A stretch of 64,000 nt of DNA from JAHZKN01 sp965250205 (GTDB lineage Bacteria > Pseudomonadota > Alphaproteobacteria > Rhizobiales > Hyphomicrobiaceae), in NCBI GenBank assembly GCA_965250205.1, contig CBDFNK010000023.1, positions 186,001 through 250,000 of the forward strand, written 5' to 3'. The first letter of the stretch is position 1, and the number at the start of each line of letters is the position of its first letter. Below the pieces are notes generated by a model that saw only the letters and a program-made list of their open reading frames with translations, did no database searches and was not told where the DNA came from. Positions 8,684 to 17,416 of the stretch are shown here, in pieces. The position numbers and the translations under genes were made by a program.

Positions 8684-9922
8684 TCAACCCCATACACCGC
8701 GTTGGGTTTCGAGGCGTTGGAGTTCGTCCTGACGCTCGGTGATGTAGTCGCGGGTCAGTGCGGCTGCATCGCGTTTGCGTGATAGCTGCATGTGAAACAC
8801 TTCCTGCGAGCCGGTGCGGAACATCATTTCGGCGCTGATCAGATAAAATTCCCACATCCGACAGAAGCGTTCGTCGTATATCTTGGCAATGTCTGCGCGA
8901 TTTTTCTCAAACCGCTCATGCCAGTGTTTCAGGGTCGTGGCGTAATGGACCCGCAAGAACTCACAATCCAGCACCCACAAACTGTTGCTCTCGACGGCTG
9001 GAAAGACTTCCGACAACGCGGGCGAATAAGCGCCGGGGAAGATGTATTTTCTAAGCCATGGGCTTGCGGTTCCTGGCGGACTCATGTGGCCAATCGAATG
9101 CAACAGCATCAGTCCGTCATCCGGCATCAGGGCGTTGACCTTGGTGAAGAACTCGTCGTAGTGCGCAACGCCGACATGCTCGAACATGCCAACGGACACG
9201 ATCCGATCAAATTTTACGTCGAGGTCGCGGTAGTCTTTCAAGTGAAACTGAACGCGATCTTCAAGACCGAGGCTGCGCGCGCGCTCAACGGACAACGCAT
9301 GTTGTTCTTTTGACAATGTGACGCCGGTCACTTCAACGTCGGCAATTTGGGCAAGATAGCAAGCAAGACCGCCCCAGCCGGAACCAATATCGAGCACCTT
9401 TTGACCGGCCTGCAAATTCATTTTGGCTGCGATCAGGCGGCACTTGTTGCGTTGCGCGGCCTCGAGCGTTTCATCGTCGTTGCGAAAGTAGGCGCAGGAA
9501 TAGAACATGTCCTGATCAAGAAACATTTTGTAGAACGGATTGCCGAGATCATAGTGATGAGCAACGTTCTTTTGGGCTTTGCCAACCGGGTTGGCCTGCT
9601 GAAAGCGTTTGAAGCCCCGTGACACGCGGCGCAAAACTTTTTGCGTTGGCTGGGCGCCGAGCGACAGTCTGTTTTGGGAGAACAGTGTCAGGAAGTCACG
9701 CAGGCTGGATTGTGGGAAGGTAATGCGCCCGTCCATGTAGGCTTCGCCGGCGTGCAATTCGGGATTAAAGAACAGCTTGCGATAGAGCGTTCTATCCGAG
9801 ATCTGCATGGTGACATCAAGACCGGGGTTGCCTCTAAACACATGCTCATTGTCGTCCGCGTCATAAACTGTCAGCGAGCCGATTTTGACAAACGATTTCA
9901 GCATCGTTGAAAGTGGGAACAT
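8684..9922 (-). CDS. cfa: Cyclopropane-fatty-acyl-phospholipid synthase
   Basis: Methylates cis double bonds of membrane phospholipid acyl chains from S-adenosylmethionine. The SAM-binding motif is VLDIGSGWGGLACYLA, and family stretches YSCAYF, GVTLSKEQ and SVGMFEHVG follow in order. Length is 412 residues from ATG 9922, preceded by GGAG at a good distance; an upstream in-frame ATG at 9991 would add 23 residues that do not look like the family N-terminus. The protein is probably peripheral on the inner membrane face. It stands alone, transcribed away from the toxin island. Family call is firm. Confidence 0.9.
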   Translation of the reverse strand: MFPLSTMLKSFVKIGSLTVYDADDNEHVFRGNPGLDVTMQISDRTLYRKLFFNPELHAGEAYMDGRITFPQSSLRDFLTLFSQNRLSLGAQPTQKVLRRVSRGFKRFQQANPVGKAQKNVAHHYDLGNPFYKMFLDQDMFYSCAYFRNDDETLEAAQRNKCRLIAAKMNLQAGQKVLDIGSGWGGLACYLAQIADVEVTGVTLSKEQHALSVERARSLGLEDRVQFHLKDYRDLDVKFDRIVSVGMFEHVGVAHYDEFFTKVNALMPDDGLMLLHSIGHMSPPGTASPWLRKYIFPGAYSPALSEVFPAVESNSLWVLDCEFLRVHYATTLKHWHERFEKNRADIAKIYDERFCRMWEFYLISAEMMFRTGSQEVFHMQLSRKRDAAALTRDYITERQDELQRLETQRGVWG

Positions 9923-10448
9923 GTTTAAACTCCAGGCGTTGAATGTGGTTCTTGTGGTGAGGCTTGCGGGCGACACCATGGCGATATGCACCGCCGACGT
10001 CTAGGGCAACTTAACGTTAGTCCCGTATTATCGTTGGCGCGTAAAAACACTGGCCCGTTTTATAACACTGGCCCGTTTTATCATGAGCATGACAGGTGTC
10101 TTTCTCAGCTTTGGCAAATTGGTTAGGCTGCGTCATGGCCTGACAATCCCACCGGCAAGCGGTAAAACCGTCCATTCCCAAAGCGCTTTCACGCCACATG
10201 CACGCGCTCGGCTGCGCGCGCACGGATGTTTATTTCGATTGGTGTTGGAATAATGGGTTTGATGGCAGCTTCGATAAATCCCAAACCGATTTGCAAGAGC
10301 AGGTGACGTCTTATGTCGACAATTCGGCTGCGGGCAATTAAGCTGGCGGCGATGTCGCAAACCGGGCCGTTGGTTGGCACGCGCGCACCAGACAACACGG
10401 CGCAACACAACGACGCAACACAAACCAAATTTGATCCGTGAGGCTTCC
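9923..10448. other. Left border of the accessory island
   Basis: Between cfa and the detached toxin tail. It contains a direct repeat of about 17 bases (AACACTGGCCCGTTTTAT, near 10047 and 10065) and a short ORF at 10198-10341. The sequence looks like remnants; no intact gene is evident. Confidence 0.35.
10198..10341 (+). CDS. Short ORF, probably a gene remnant
   Basis: A 47-residue reading frame with protein-like composition (DVYFDWCWNNGFDGSFDKS, then QTDLQEQVTSYVDN), ending at TAA 10339-10341. It has no clear ribosome-binding site and sits at the left border of the toxin island. It may be the residue of a longer gene displaced when the cassettes arrived. Function unknown. Confidence 0.25.
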   Translation: MHALGCARTDVYFDWCWNNGFDGSFDKSQTDLQEQVTSYVDNSAAGN

Positions 10449-10563
10449 ATGATCACCAACCTACAGGTTGACGACCTCAAGACACACGTGTTTCCAACCG
10501 AAGACATCCGCACCATCGCGCTGTCAAAAGACGGCGATAAGCAAGTGAAGGTGGTGTGATGGG
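10449..10563 (+). repeat. Detached copy of the toxin C-terminal tail
   Basis: About 110 bp nearly identical to the last part of the gene at 12954-15002, from ATGATCACCAACCTACAGG to the TGA at 10557-10559 and the following TGG. Translated, it reads MITNLQVDDLKTHVFPTED and continues to KVV. Homology to the full-length genes begins abruptly at the ATG; upstream there is none. It is either the remnant of a lost toxin gene or the left recombination arm of the first cassette. Confidence 0.85.
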
Positions 10564-10578
10564 GCGAAAGTCTACGGT

Positions 10579-11124
10579 GTGAACACGTCCAATAAAATTC
10601 GTCGCGTGACTTTTAGGATTGTTATGGCGGCCCTCGCTGTACCCTTGGTTGTGTTGGGTGTCCCGCTACTTTGGATGATGGTGGATGCGACGGCGGATTG
10701 CAGATTGAATAACTTGAAGCACAGAGACTACACGTATGAAGTTAGGAAAAAGATTAGAGAAACTGGTCCCGGTCGCATTGACATGCGTGCATTGTCTTCA
10801 ACATTCGACCGAGTTTGTATCGTAACAATTAGTGAACCAGGGCAACTTTATTTAACAAATGAGGTTCGCAAGCCAGGAATGAAACTCTTAGGCCGCAATG
10901 TTTGCGAGCAACGGAACAAACAGTTAGTGGCCTTCGCGCTGATTACAGATAATGATCAAGAAAAAAACTATGTATTGGCGACATGGCAATTTGAAAAACT
11001 TTTGGAAAGTAAGGCGGATCTATCCGGCGATTACTGTGGTTTTCTAGACCATGCGATCATCGAGTGCAAAGACAACAGTTCAATTGGCGGTGGCAATCGA
11101 TGCTACGTCAACGAAAGCGATTAA
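10579..11124 (+). CDS. Membrane-anchored small protein, candidate immunity protein 1
   Basis: A 181-residue protein with GTG start. It has one hydrophobic segment (residues about 13-35, IVMAALAVPLVVLGVPLLWM) followed by a polar domain containing six cysteines, which suggests a periplasmic domain with disulfides anchored in the inner membrane. No family recognised. It lies between the detached tail and the first large gene (11152), 27 bp upstream of the latter. A periplasmic location is typical of immunity proteins that protect against toxins acting in the periplasm or on the membrane. The role is inferred from position only. Confidence 0.55.
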   Translation: MNTSNKIRRVTFRIVMAALAVPLVVLGVPLLWMMVDATADCRLNNLKHRDYTYEVRKKIRETGPGRIDMRALSSTFDRVCIVTISEPGQLYLTNEVRKPGMKLLGRNVCEQRNKQLVAFALITDNDQEKNYVLATWQFEKLLESKADLSGDYCGFLDHAIIECKDNSSIGGGNRCYVNESD

Positions 11125-11151
11125 TAGGCGAAATTATTAAAGGGCGGTATT

Positions 11152-12225
11152 ATGGTTGATACTCCATCATTTTTTCAGATTCGGCCGGACGCACCATGGG
11201 TAACCTATGGGCCAACCGTATATCGATCCTGGGCGGGTGCCTATGCTGAACAACAGGGATTTACACACTCTACGGGAGTCGAAAATGGTATAACGACCTA
11301 CAAAGACAACATACTCAATGATACATTCCGGCATAGCTTTGTGTCAGCGACCCTTTATGTTGCGACCTATGAGAGTTACCGAAATATAGGTTATAGCCCC
11401 GATGAAGCAGACCAATATGCAACCTACGACACCCTTTTTAAGGGCAGTTTCAATGAGTGGTTTGCGGAAAATTCACGCAACTCTCACCTAAAGGACTACT
11501 GGAACAACTATGACGGTGTCTTGGTTGGGCGCCAAGCAATTGTGGACGTTGGTACTTCGGTAACCAATGAAGAAATTGCGAGCCGAGTGGGTGCGCGCGT
11601 ATACGAAGCATTGAATCAGCCAGTTGGCCAGGGCGACGTCATTATATTCGACGGTGAAGGGCAAGATGTTTTTGGAAATCCTAACACGACCTTAGATTCA
11701 AGATTGTCTGCTGGAAATTATGATCTTGAGCGATTGCCAAATTCAAACTGGTATCCGGATGGCGCAATATCGGTGCGCATATTTTATCCTGATTTGATTT
11801 CAGAATTCATTAGCTTACATGATGCTCCTGTGCCGCCAAGCCCTTCTTTTCTAGAGCAGATATGGAATGGATTTGTAACAAGTGTGGTCTCGGAGGCTGA
11901 GGGTGCCGTACTATCCGAAACCACATTGGCATCCCTAAATAATGGAAATTACATTGTCACTGCAAGCAACACTAATCCTACATCTGCAGCTGAACAATAC
12001 ACTTTCTCCTGGTCCTCCGTCACCGGCGACCCAATACTCTACGCGGAAATTACATCTCCGCTTGGCCCCGGCGGGCCGACGTCTCTTGAAGTGGTTGAAG
12101 TCATCGCACCGTTTGGTGGCCCAGAAGAAATGATCAACGACTTGAAAGCAAAAGTGTTTCCGAATGAAGACATTCGTTATGTTGCTCTGTCGAAGGACGG
12201 CACTAAGCAAGTGAAGGTGGTGTGA
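11152..12225 (+). CDS. Toxin-like protein 1: DUF6973-like N-terminus plus shared C-terminal tail
   Basis: A 357-residue protein, the shortest of the four related proteins. Residues about 50-130 carry DTFRHSFVSATLYVA (His61) and DYWNNYDGVLVGR. This resembles the F-R-H ... N-N-x-x-G-R pattern of DUF6973-type domains found in some toxins; the match is by eye. Residues about 265-310 carry the shared module with GNY, FSWSSVTGDPILYAEITSP and GPGGPTSLEV. The tail then reads FGGPEEMINDLKAKVFPNED and ends DGTKQVKVV. It lacks the glycine-rich module of the other three. AAGGGCGG precedes the ATG. The preceding small gene (10579) or the following one (12278) would be its immunity partner. Confidence 0.6.
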   Translation: MVDTPSFFQIRPDAPWVTYGPTVYRSWAGAYAEQQGFTHSTGVENGITTYKDNILNDTFRHSFVSATLYVATYESYRNIGYSPDEADQYATYDTLFKGSFNEWFAENSRNSHLKDYWNNYDGVLVGRQAIVDVGTSVTNEEIASRVGARVYEALNQPVGQGDVIIFDGEGQDVFGNPNTTLDSRLSAGNYDLERLPNSNWYPDGAISVRIFYPDLISEFISLHDAPVPPSPSFLEQIWNGFVTSVVSEAEGAVLSETTLASLNNGNYIVTASNTNPTSAAEQYTFSWSSVTGDPILYAEITSPLGPGGPTSLEVVEVIAPFGGPEEMINDLKAKVFPNEDIRYVALSKDGTKQVKVV

Positions 12226-12277
12226 TTGGCCTAACCTTAGAGAGGCCAACACTAAGATCAGGAACTAACCGAACCTA

Positions 12278-12910
12278 ATGGAACAAAACACGAAAAAAAA
12301 CAAACTCTGGCGGCAGCATCATCTAATCCGTACTCCGCGTAGCGACAGCAAGTCAGTGTTATGGGACTTTGATCCAAAGATGGACTACGATATTTACCGA
12401 GCGATGGTTGGAGTATTCCCACTAACACCTGAATTTGAAGCGCTGCTGCCAACGCGCGTGCGAATTAAAAAATACGCCACACTGCGGAAACGTAGTTTTT
12501 TACCGCATTTTTTTTGGAATCTTTGTCTCCCAGTGATGTCTCAACAAGTTCGAGAAGTTATTGATGAGTTGGAGCCCAACGTGCACAGATTCCAAACTGT
12601 TGAGGTTCTTGACAATAAGAATACGGATCCCGTTGCTGCTTATCATATCTTGCTTGCGCCACCAACGTGCGATGCACTCCTCATAGAAAAATCGGATCTG
12701 GGAAAAGGTCTTGGGAAGCCGTCGAACAACTTTGGGCTTGAAACCCGTCTGGTTTTAGATGGCAATAAAGTAAAAACACATCATATTTGGCGTCTCCCAA
12801 AACCCTTAAATCTCAAATGGTTCTACTCGGGAGAACTTTTGAGACGGTTTAGAGAACAAGACCTGGATGGTTGGGAGATCGCTCACAAAGCAGATCTCTG
12901 CCACACCTAG
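12278..12910 (+). CDS. Imm11/DUF1629-like immunity protein
   Basis: A 210-residue protein with no signal peptide. The order of motifs fits the Imm11 (DUF1629) immunity family: LPVMSQQVREVIDELEPN (the usual P-V-x-S-x-x-V ... L-E-P), then VHRFQTVEV, YHILLAPPTCDALLIEKSD, HIWRLPKP, and a C-terminal LLRRFREQDLDGWEI. Imm11 proteins neutralise polymorphic toxins, and from memory they are often neighbours of AHH-type nucleases. The next gene (12954, 43 bp downstream) encodes such a nuclease-like N-terminus, which argues that each small gene protects against the large gene after it. The ribosome-binding site is weak. Confidence 0.6.
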   Translation: MEQNTKKNKLWRQHHLIRTPRSDSKSVLWDFDPKMDYDIYRAMVGVFPLTPEFEALLPTRVRIKKYATLRKRSFLPHFFWNLCLPVMSQQVREVIDELEPNVHRFQTVEVLDNKNTDPVAAYHILLAPPTCDALLIEKSDLGKGLGKPSNNFGLETRLVLDGNKVKTHHIWRLPKPLNLKWFYSGELLRRFREQDLDGWEIAHKADLCHT

Positions 12911-12953
12911 CATTCAATTCAATTTTTAAAGATACGAACTAAGGAGCAAAGCG

Positions 12954-15002
12954 GTGACACGCCCTTCCGTTTCCCAAATAACCATCAATGGTGTTGATGT
13001 TCCAATTCAGTGGCATCATACAGCCCTAACACGACCTGGGTATGAGCCATTCTACAACCTCATGGCCGACCACAATCTCTGGTCTTCGGATCCAGATTCG
13101 ACACGCTGGAACTTAATCCCACTTCCAGCCACGGCCGAGGGCGCAGTACTGCGTGGTAGTTCTCAGCATTTGGGTGGGCATTATCTCCCGCGGATAGTTA
13201 TGGAGCGCATAACTGAAGCATTTTCTGAAGCTGTAGCGAACCAGAACTATGGAGGTTTAACGGAAACGGCGTGGATCAATGAATACGGTCGGCGCTTTAA
13301 CGGCTTCATTGGAATGCTTCAAACAGAGCTTACACTTCCGGATAGCCCATTTGGATTGGTGAATGGCAACACACAGGTGCGTGCAGGTGCATTTGGTCTG
13401 GAAATGAACGCCACACAGTTCTGGCGGGCATTTGACAATTTGTTTGACGATACAACGCTTTCGTTTGACCCAATCATCACAAACTCGACTGCTTACCAAC
13501 TCGGTTACCAGCATGGTGCTCAGTATTTTGATTTCACGCCTGGAACCGGCACTGCGCTTGATGTCAATTTGAACCTTGGTCGCGACGCGCTTTCCCAACA
13601 ATTTGCACAAGATTTTGATCTACAAGTAAGACCACAATCCGTTGGCCTAATAGGATGGATGCGTCGATTGGGTGTGGTAGGATCAGTTGGACTAACGGCC
13701 TTGGGCGTTAGTGGCGCAGTTCAAGACTTGAATGCTGCGCAAGAGTCCCAAACGCAGCTATTGGCGCAAGGTGATACCTTGGGCGCGCAATCGCAGAATT
13801 GGGGGGTTGTAGGTCGGCAACTTGGCAGTCTGACGCGTTTTGGCGCGGCCTATTGGGCCAGCGATGGAGCCTTGCAATCGACGCTTCAAATTTTTGATGC
13901 CTACACTGACGATATGGAGCAGGCATTTGAAGAAAGCTACATAAGATCCGTTCTGGAGAATAACTATGATGCATTGGGCCGACCCAGGCCAGAAGGTTAT
14001 GAGAACTGGAGCGGCACTGCATCGCCAACAACAGGAATTGAACTCATTTCCTTGGGCGGAAATGGAAATCTATTTGAGGTTCAAAATGTTGATCAAAATG
14101 TTCGATTTGGTGTCACAATTACCGATGTCGACCAATACACGCTCTACAACGGAGACCAAGAGCTTACGTTAACTGCGACTGATACGGAAAGCGGTGGTTC
14201 CGTCGCAATTCAGGCCGACAATGCCGATTGGTCATCAAAAGAAATTAGCTTTGAAGAGGCATTTGGCGAAAATGCCGGGATAACTTTGACTGGCGAAATC
14301 GTCAACTATGATGACTTCACTGTTGAGCGCGAACTCACCCCTGGTGAAGATCCGGAAAATGCAGCGTCGTGGGAGACGACGTTTACAAGCGCACCACAAA
14401 TTGATGAGCGTCTGGTCCTGCTCCAGGCGATTCAAAATGACCCGAGTACCATTGCTGGTGGTGCGATCGGTTCCGTTCTTGGCTCTTCGCTTGGCCGCGC
14501 AATTGGCGGCGATAATGTGTTTGTGCAGGTTGGTGCCTCAACGGTGCTTGGCACGCTGCTGCAAAATGTTGGCGAGACATTCGGTGGCGTCGCTGCAGGC
14601 GCTTCGTTTGAAGATGCCGCGGATGCTGCAGTCCTCGATCATGGTGCGGATTTTGGCACTCAGTTGCGTGCAGCCGGCGTTGGCGCCGTGTCGTCGTTCC
14701 TCACAGCTGAACTCGCCGATGAAATCGGCCTTGATGGCAGGCCGCGTGTCGCCCAAAAGTGGGAACCGGTTTTGGGATCAACGACACGCGCTAACAATGG
14801 ATTTGGTGATCAGCTGTTCAATTATGCAGCGCAACGAAGTTCGAAGATGCGCTATGTTGGCATGACACGCAACTTCGGTGGCCCGGAAGAAATGATCACC
14901 AACCTACAGGTTGACGCCCTCAAGACACACGTGTTTCCAACCGAAGACATCCGCACCATCGCGCTGTCGAAAGACGGCACGAAAGAAGTGAAGGTGGTGT
15001 GA
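12954..15002 (+). CDS. Toxin-like protein 2: HNH/AHH-like nuclease N-terminus plus shared C-terminal modules
   Basis: 682 residues; GTG start with AAGGAG 7 bases upstream. Residues 20-78 read WHHTALTRPGYE, WNLIPLPATAEG and GSSQHLGGHY (His21, His22, Asn53, His72, His76), the layout of HNH/AHH-superfamily nucleases. Shared modules follow: the DWSSKEISFEEAFGENAG / NYDDFTVERELTPGEDPENA block (about 423-475), the glycine-zipper-like block AGGAIGSVLGSSLGRAIGGD (about 500-520) with GASTVLGTLLQNVG, and the constant tail ADEIGLDGRPRVAQKWEPVL to EVKVV. The last 230 bp of module DNA is nearly identical to that of the gene at 17808. No N-terminal signal peptide. Preceded by an Imm11-like gene. Confidence 0.6.
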   Translation: MTRPSVSQITINGVDVPIQWHHTALTRPGYEPFYNLMADHNLWSSDPDSTRWNLIPLPATAEGAVLRGSSQHLGGHYLPRIVMERITEAFSEAVANQNYGGLTETAWINEYGRRFNGFIGMLQTELTLPDSPFGLVNGNTQVRAGAFGLEMNATQFWRAFDNLFDDTTLSFDPIITNSTAYQLGYQHGAQYFDFTPGTGTALDVNLNLGRDALSQQFAQDFDLQVRPQSVGLIGWMRRLGVVGSVGLTALGVSGAVQDLNAAQESQTQLLAQGDTLGAQSQNWGVVGRQLGSLTRFGAAYWASDGALQSTLQIFDAYTDDMEQAFEESYIRSVLENNYDALGRPRPEGYENWSGTASPTTGIELISLGGNGNLFEVQNVDQNVRFGVTITDVDQYTLYNGDQELTLTATDTESGGSVAIQADNADWSSKEISFEEAFGENAGITLTGEIVNYDDFTVERELTPGEDPENAASWETTFTSAPQIDERLVLLQAIQNDPSTIAGGAIGSVLGSSLGRAIGGDNVFVQVGASTVLGTLLQNVGETFGGVAAGASFEDAADAAVLDHGADFGTQLRAAGVGAVSSFLTAELADEIGLDGRPRVAQKWEPVLGSTTRANNGFGDQLFNYAAQRSSKMRYVGMTRNFGGPEEMITNLQVDALKTHVFPTEDIRTIALSKDGTKEVKVV

Positions 15003-15004
15003 TG
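14671..15004 (+). repeat. Toxin 3' tail repeat (copy in toxin 2)
   Basis: Begins CAGCCGGCGTTGGCGCCGTG and runs to the TGATGG at the stop codon. Positions 14671-14897 match 19900-20126 with only a few mismatches, and the part from GATGAAATCGGCC matches 17144-17328. The final 110 bases match the detached tail at 10449. The similarity is at DNA level, beyond what protein conservation requires. Confidence 0.85.
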
Positions 15005-15088
15005 GGCTCAATATACTTTTTTGGTCCCAATAGTAAAAAGGTAAAATTTTTGATGCAGGGAGTGTGTCGCGATGCCTTGGCATTATGA
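15002..15088 (+). CDS. Possible 28-residue ORF overlapping the toxin 2 stop
   Basis: ATG overlaps the toxin 2 stop (TGATG). It would encode MGSIYFFGPNSKKVKFLMQG plus 8 more residues. The same TGATG occurs after the detached tail (7-codon ORF) and after toxin 3, where the ATG opens a real gene, so this is probably a vestige of an ancestral coupled start rather than a functional peptide. Confidence 0.2.
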   Translation: MGSIYFFGPNSKKVKFLMQGVCRDALAL

Positions 15089-15488
15089 AGTAAGAATGGA
15101 ACAGTTTGTGCACGACCATCAACCGCTACCGAGGTCTTACTTAACAAACGGGATCGACACAGATATTATGTGTGCGGGTGCAATGTTTCCGGTTTTCTTC
15201 TATAAACGGCATGATCTTTCTTTTAAAATGAGCGCGAATAGGAATTTACGCGATGTTCCCCGCGCGGATTTTCCAAAGTCTGACTGTAGCATGCAGCTTG
15301 GGCCCAAATGCTCTCTATTTCTCGATATGAAGTCTCTTTCGCGCGAACTAACCCAAGATGATTATCCGCGCATTGCTGCAGACTTTAAAGCCGCATTGGA
15401 GCTCTATTTGGAAATTCCTGGTGCGGAGCCTCCACGGGTTGAGTGCGTGACGTTTTACAACGAATTTTTAGCCCCGTTCAACGATTGA
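15072..15488 (+). CDS. Candidate immunity protein 3
   Basis: A 138-residue soluble protein with no signal or membrane segment, starting MPWHYEVRMEQFVHDHQPLP. An AGGGA motif lies about 10 bases before the ATG. No family recognised. It is placed between toxin-like genes 2 and 3 with 39 bp to the latter, the same position as the Imm11-like gene relative to toxin 2. Immunity function is inferred from this syntenic pattern; a cytosolic location would suit a toxin with a cytosolic target. Confidence 0.5.
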   Translation: MPWHYEVRMEQFVHDHQPLPRSYLTNGIDTDIMCAGAMFPVFFYKRHDLSFKMSANRNLRDVPRADFPKSDCSMQLGPKCSLFLDMKSLSRELTQDDYPRIAADFKAALELYLEIPGAEPPRVECVTFYNEFLAPFND

Positions 15489-15527
15489 GAAAATCGTAAT
15501 TCTAATTTCGAAATCCCAGAGGATATC

Positions 15528-17414
15528 ATGACATCAATAGCAGATCTGCAAGCGCAAGTTGACACAATGTCTAACGTAGTGGCGCAAGCTGCAGCGCAGA
15601 GGCTCGTCAATCAAGCTGCCGTGCATGGTGATCCAATTTTTGTAAATGCAGTCAATGACATGTTTTCCTTATCGGCGGCAGGTCAAGGCATCCCAATCTT
15701 CTTTTCGGGTCAAGGTCTGAATGGGCAAAGTAATTATCAAAATGCGCTCGACGTTCGTGATAACGTACTTTCTGGAAACGGATATATTTGGCAAGACACG
15801 CCACTTGGGCAGTACATCGAAAATTCGGTAACAACGACTGCAGAATTTCAGGGTTATTTTCCAACAGGTGCGCGTTCCCTGGCTATTGATTATCTTTCGG
15901 CGAAAATGCCTGTTGATGCTCCGCCGGGACCAGCAATCGCCTGTGTTGCTGGGGTTATGCCAGAAGACTATTCCGCCTGGCTTGAGCAGGAACTACCATC
16001 AGCCGGGGCTGGATCAGATATAACATCGTTCAATGCTGTTCCTATCAACATTATAACTGCTGTGCCAGCCACGGTTGCTTCAAAGATGATTGAGAAGGTG
16101 TATGATTGCACTACAGGTGAACCAGTTCCAGATCCGGAGTTTGCCGCTGCACTACTCGGGCTACCTGTGCCTGAGCCAGGTTTAGATTCACCTGCATTGC
16201 CATCACTCCTAGTTGGTGGTTTGGCCGCCGCAGCTGGTGGCTTGGTGGTCGGCGGCATCAGGCTTGCAGGACAAGTTACGAATACTGCAAGTCAGCTAGC
16301 GCCCTATGCAGCTGCAAGTGCTACTGGGGTTTTGACTTATTTCGGTTGGTCCAGTGAGGATGCAAGCGCGGCGTCTACTATTCCCGATGTCAGTTTTTTG
16401 GATCTTGGAGGGAGTACAGCAGACGCCCTGAACAGCGGAAATTACAACTTTTCAACTTCAATCTCCACGGATGACATTGGCAACGTCAATCAAGCGTTCT
16501 CCTGGTCGCAAGTCAACGGAGATCCACTTCTCTACGCCAACATCACATCCCCTGTCGGCCCAGGCGGCCCAACATCTCTTGAAGTGATTGAATATAACAC
16601 GGCACAATCCGCTGAAGACGTGGACTGGTCGTCGCGCGAATTAAATTTTGAAGAAGCGTTTGGCGAAAATGCTGGCATGACATTGTCCGGCAAAACCGTC
16701 AACTACGATGACTTTTCCGTTGAACGCACCCTCACGCCCGGAGAAGATCCTGAGAATGCGGCGTCGTGGGAGACGACGGTTCGAGAGGTGCGCCAGCAAG
16801 ACACGCGTCTGACCAGTCACATAGAATTGGCCAAACCCGATCTCATATCAGGTGCACAGGTTGGTGCCATCTTCGGCTCGTCTTTGGGTCAGTTGATCGG
16901 TGGCGACAACGTCTTTGCCCAGGTCGCTGCGGGTAGCGCATTATCGACCGTCTTGATCAACGTTGGTCAGAGCTTTGACCTTTATGCGAATGGTTCGCGA
17001 GTTTATTCTGACGGAAGCAGTGAATCTCTTTCGTTTGAAGAGGCAGGCGGCATTGCATTCGACAATATAGACGTCGAATTTGGTGCCCAGATACGTTCTT
17101 CTGGTGTTGGCTTTGCAGCCTCGTTCCTGACAGCGGAATTAGCAGATGAAATCGGCCTTGATGGCAGGCCGCGTGTCGCCCAAAAGTGGGAACCGGTTTT
17201 GGGATCAACGACACGCGCTAACAATGAATTTGGCGATCAGCTGTTCAATTATGCAGCGCAACGAAGTTCGAAGATGCGCTATGTTGGCATGACACGCAAC
17301 TTCGGTGGCCCTGAAGAAATGATCAAAGACCTGAAAGCCAAAGTCTTTCCCAATGAGGAAATCCGCTACGTCGCGCTATCAAAAGACGGCACGAAAGAAG
17401 TGAAGGTGGTGTGA
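15528..17414 (+). CDS. Toxin-like protein 3: unassigned N-terminal domain plus shared C-terminal modules
   Basis: 628 residues; AGAGGA precedes the ATG. The N-terminal domain (about 40-190) contains IPIFFSGQGLNGQ, WQDTPLGQYIENS, and SLAIDYLSAKMPVDA. The FFSG ... DTPLG spacing recalls ADP-ribosyl-cyclase/NADase-type toxins, but this is a weak by-eye match. A hydrophobic Ala/Gly-rich region lies at about 225-270. Then come the GNY ... FSWSQVNGDPLLYANITSP module shared with toxin 1, the SRELNFEEAFGENAG / NYDDFSVERTLTPGEDPENA module shared with toxin 2, a glycine-zipper-like block (AQVGAIFGSSLGQLIGGDN), and the constant tail ending EVKVV. It thus combines modules of both earlier proteins. Confidence 0.55.
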   Translation: MTSIADLQAQVDTMSNVVAQAAAQRLVNQAAVHGDPIFVNAVNDMFSLSAAGQGIPIFFSGQGLNGQSNYQNALDVRDNVLSGNGYIWQDTPLGQYIENSVTTTAEFQGYFPTGARSLAIDYLSAKMPVDAPPGPAIACVAGVMPEDYSAWLEQELPSAGAGSDITSFNAVPINIITAVPATVASKMIEKVYDCTTGEPVPDPEFAAALLGLPVPEPGLDSPALPSLLVGGLAAAAGGLVVGGIRLAGQVTNTASQLAPYAAASATGVLTYFGWSSEDASAASTIPDVSFLDLGGSTADALNSGNYNFSTSISTDDIGNVNQAFSWSQVNGDPLLYANITSPVGPGGPTSLEVIEYNTAQSAEDVDWSSRELNFEEAFGENAGMTLSGKTVNYDDFSVERTLTPGEDPENAASWETTVREVRQQDTRLTSHIELAKPDLISGAQVGAIFGSSLGQLIGGDNVFAQVAAGSALSTVLINVGQSFDLYANGSRVYSDGSSESLSFEEAGGIAFDNIDVEFGAQIRSSGVGFAASFLTAELADEIGLDGRPRVAQKWEPVLGSTTRANNEFGDQLFNYAAQRSSKMRYVGMTRNFGGPEEMIKDLKAKVFPNEEIRYVALSKDGTKEVKVV

Positions 17415-17416
17415 TG
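17144..17416 (+). repeat. Toxin 3' tail repeat (copy in toxin 3)
   Basis: From GATGAAATCGGCCTTGATGG to the TGATGG at the stop. It is almost base-identical to the copies at 14671 and 19900 up to about 17328. After that it follows the toxin 1 version of the tail (LKAKVFPNEEIRYVALSKDG) rather than the LQVDALKTHVFP version, so it looks like a mosaic. Confidence 0.8.

Noticed and set aside
10133..10516. Minus-strand frame over the detached tail
   Set aside because: The plus-strand reading is homologous to the toxin tails; the minus frame is a shadow with skewed Cys/Arg composition.
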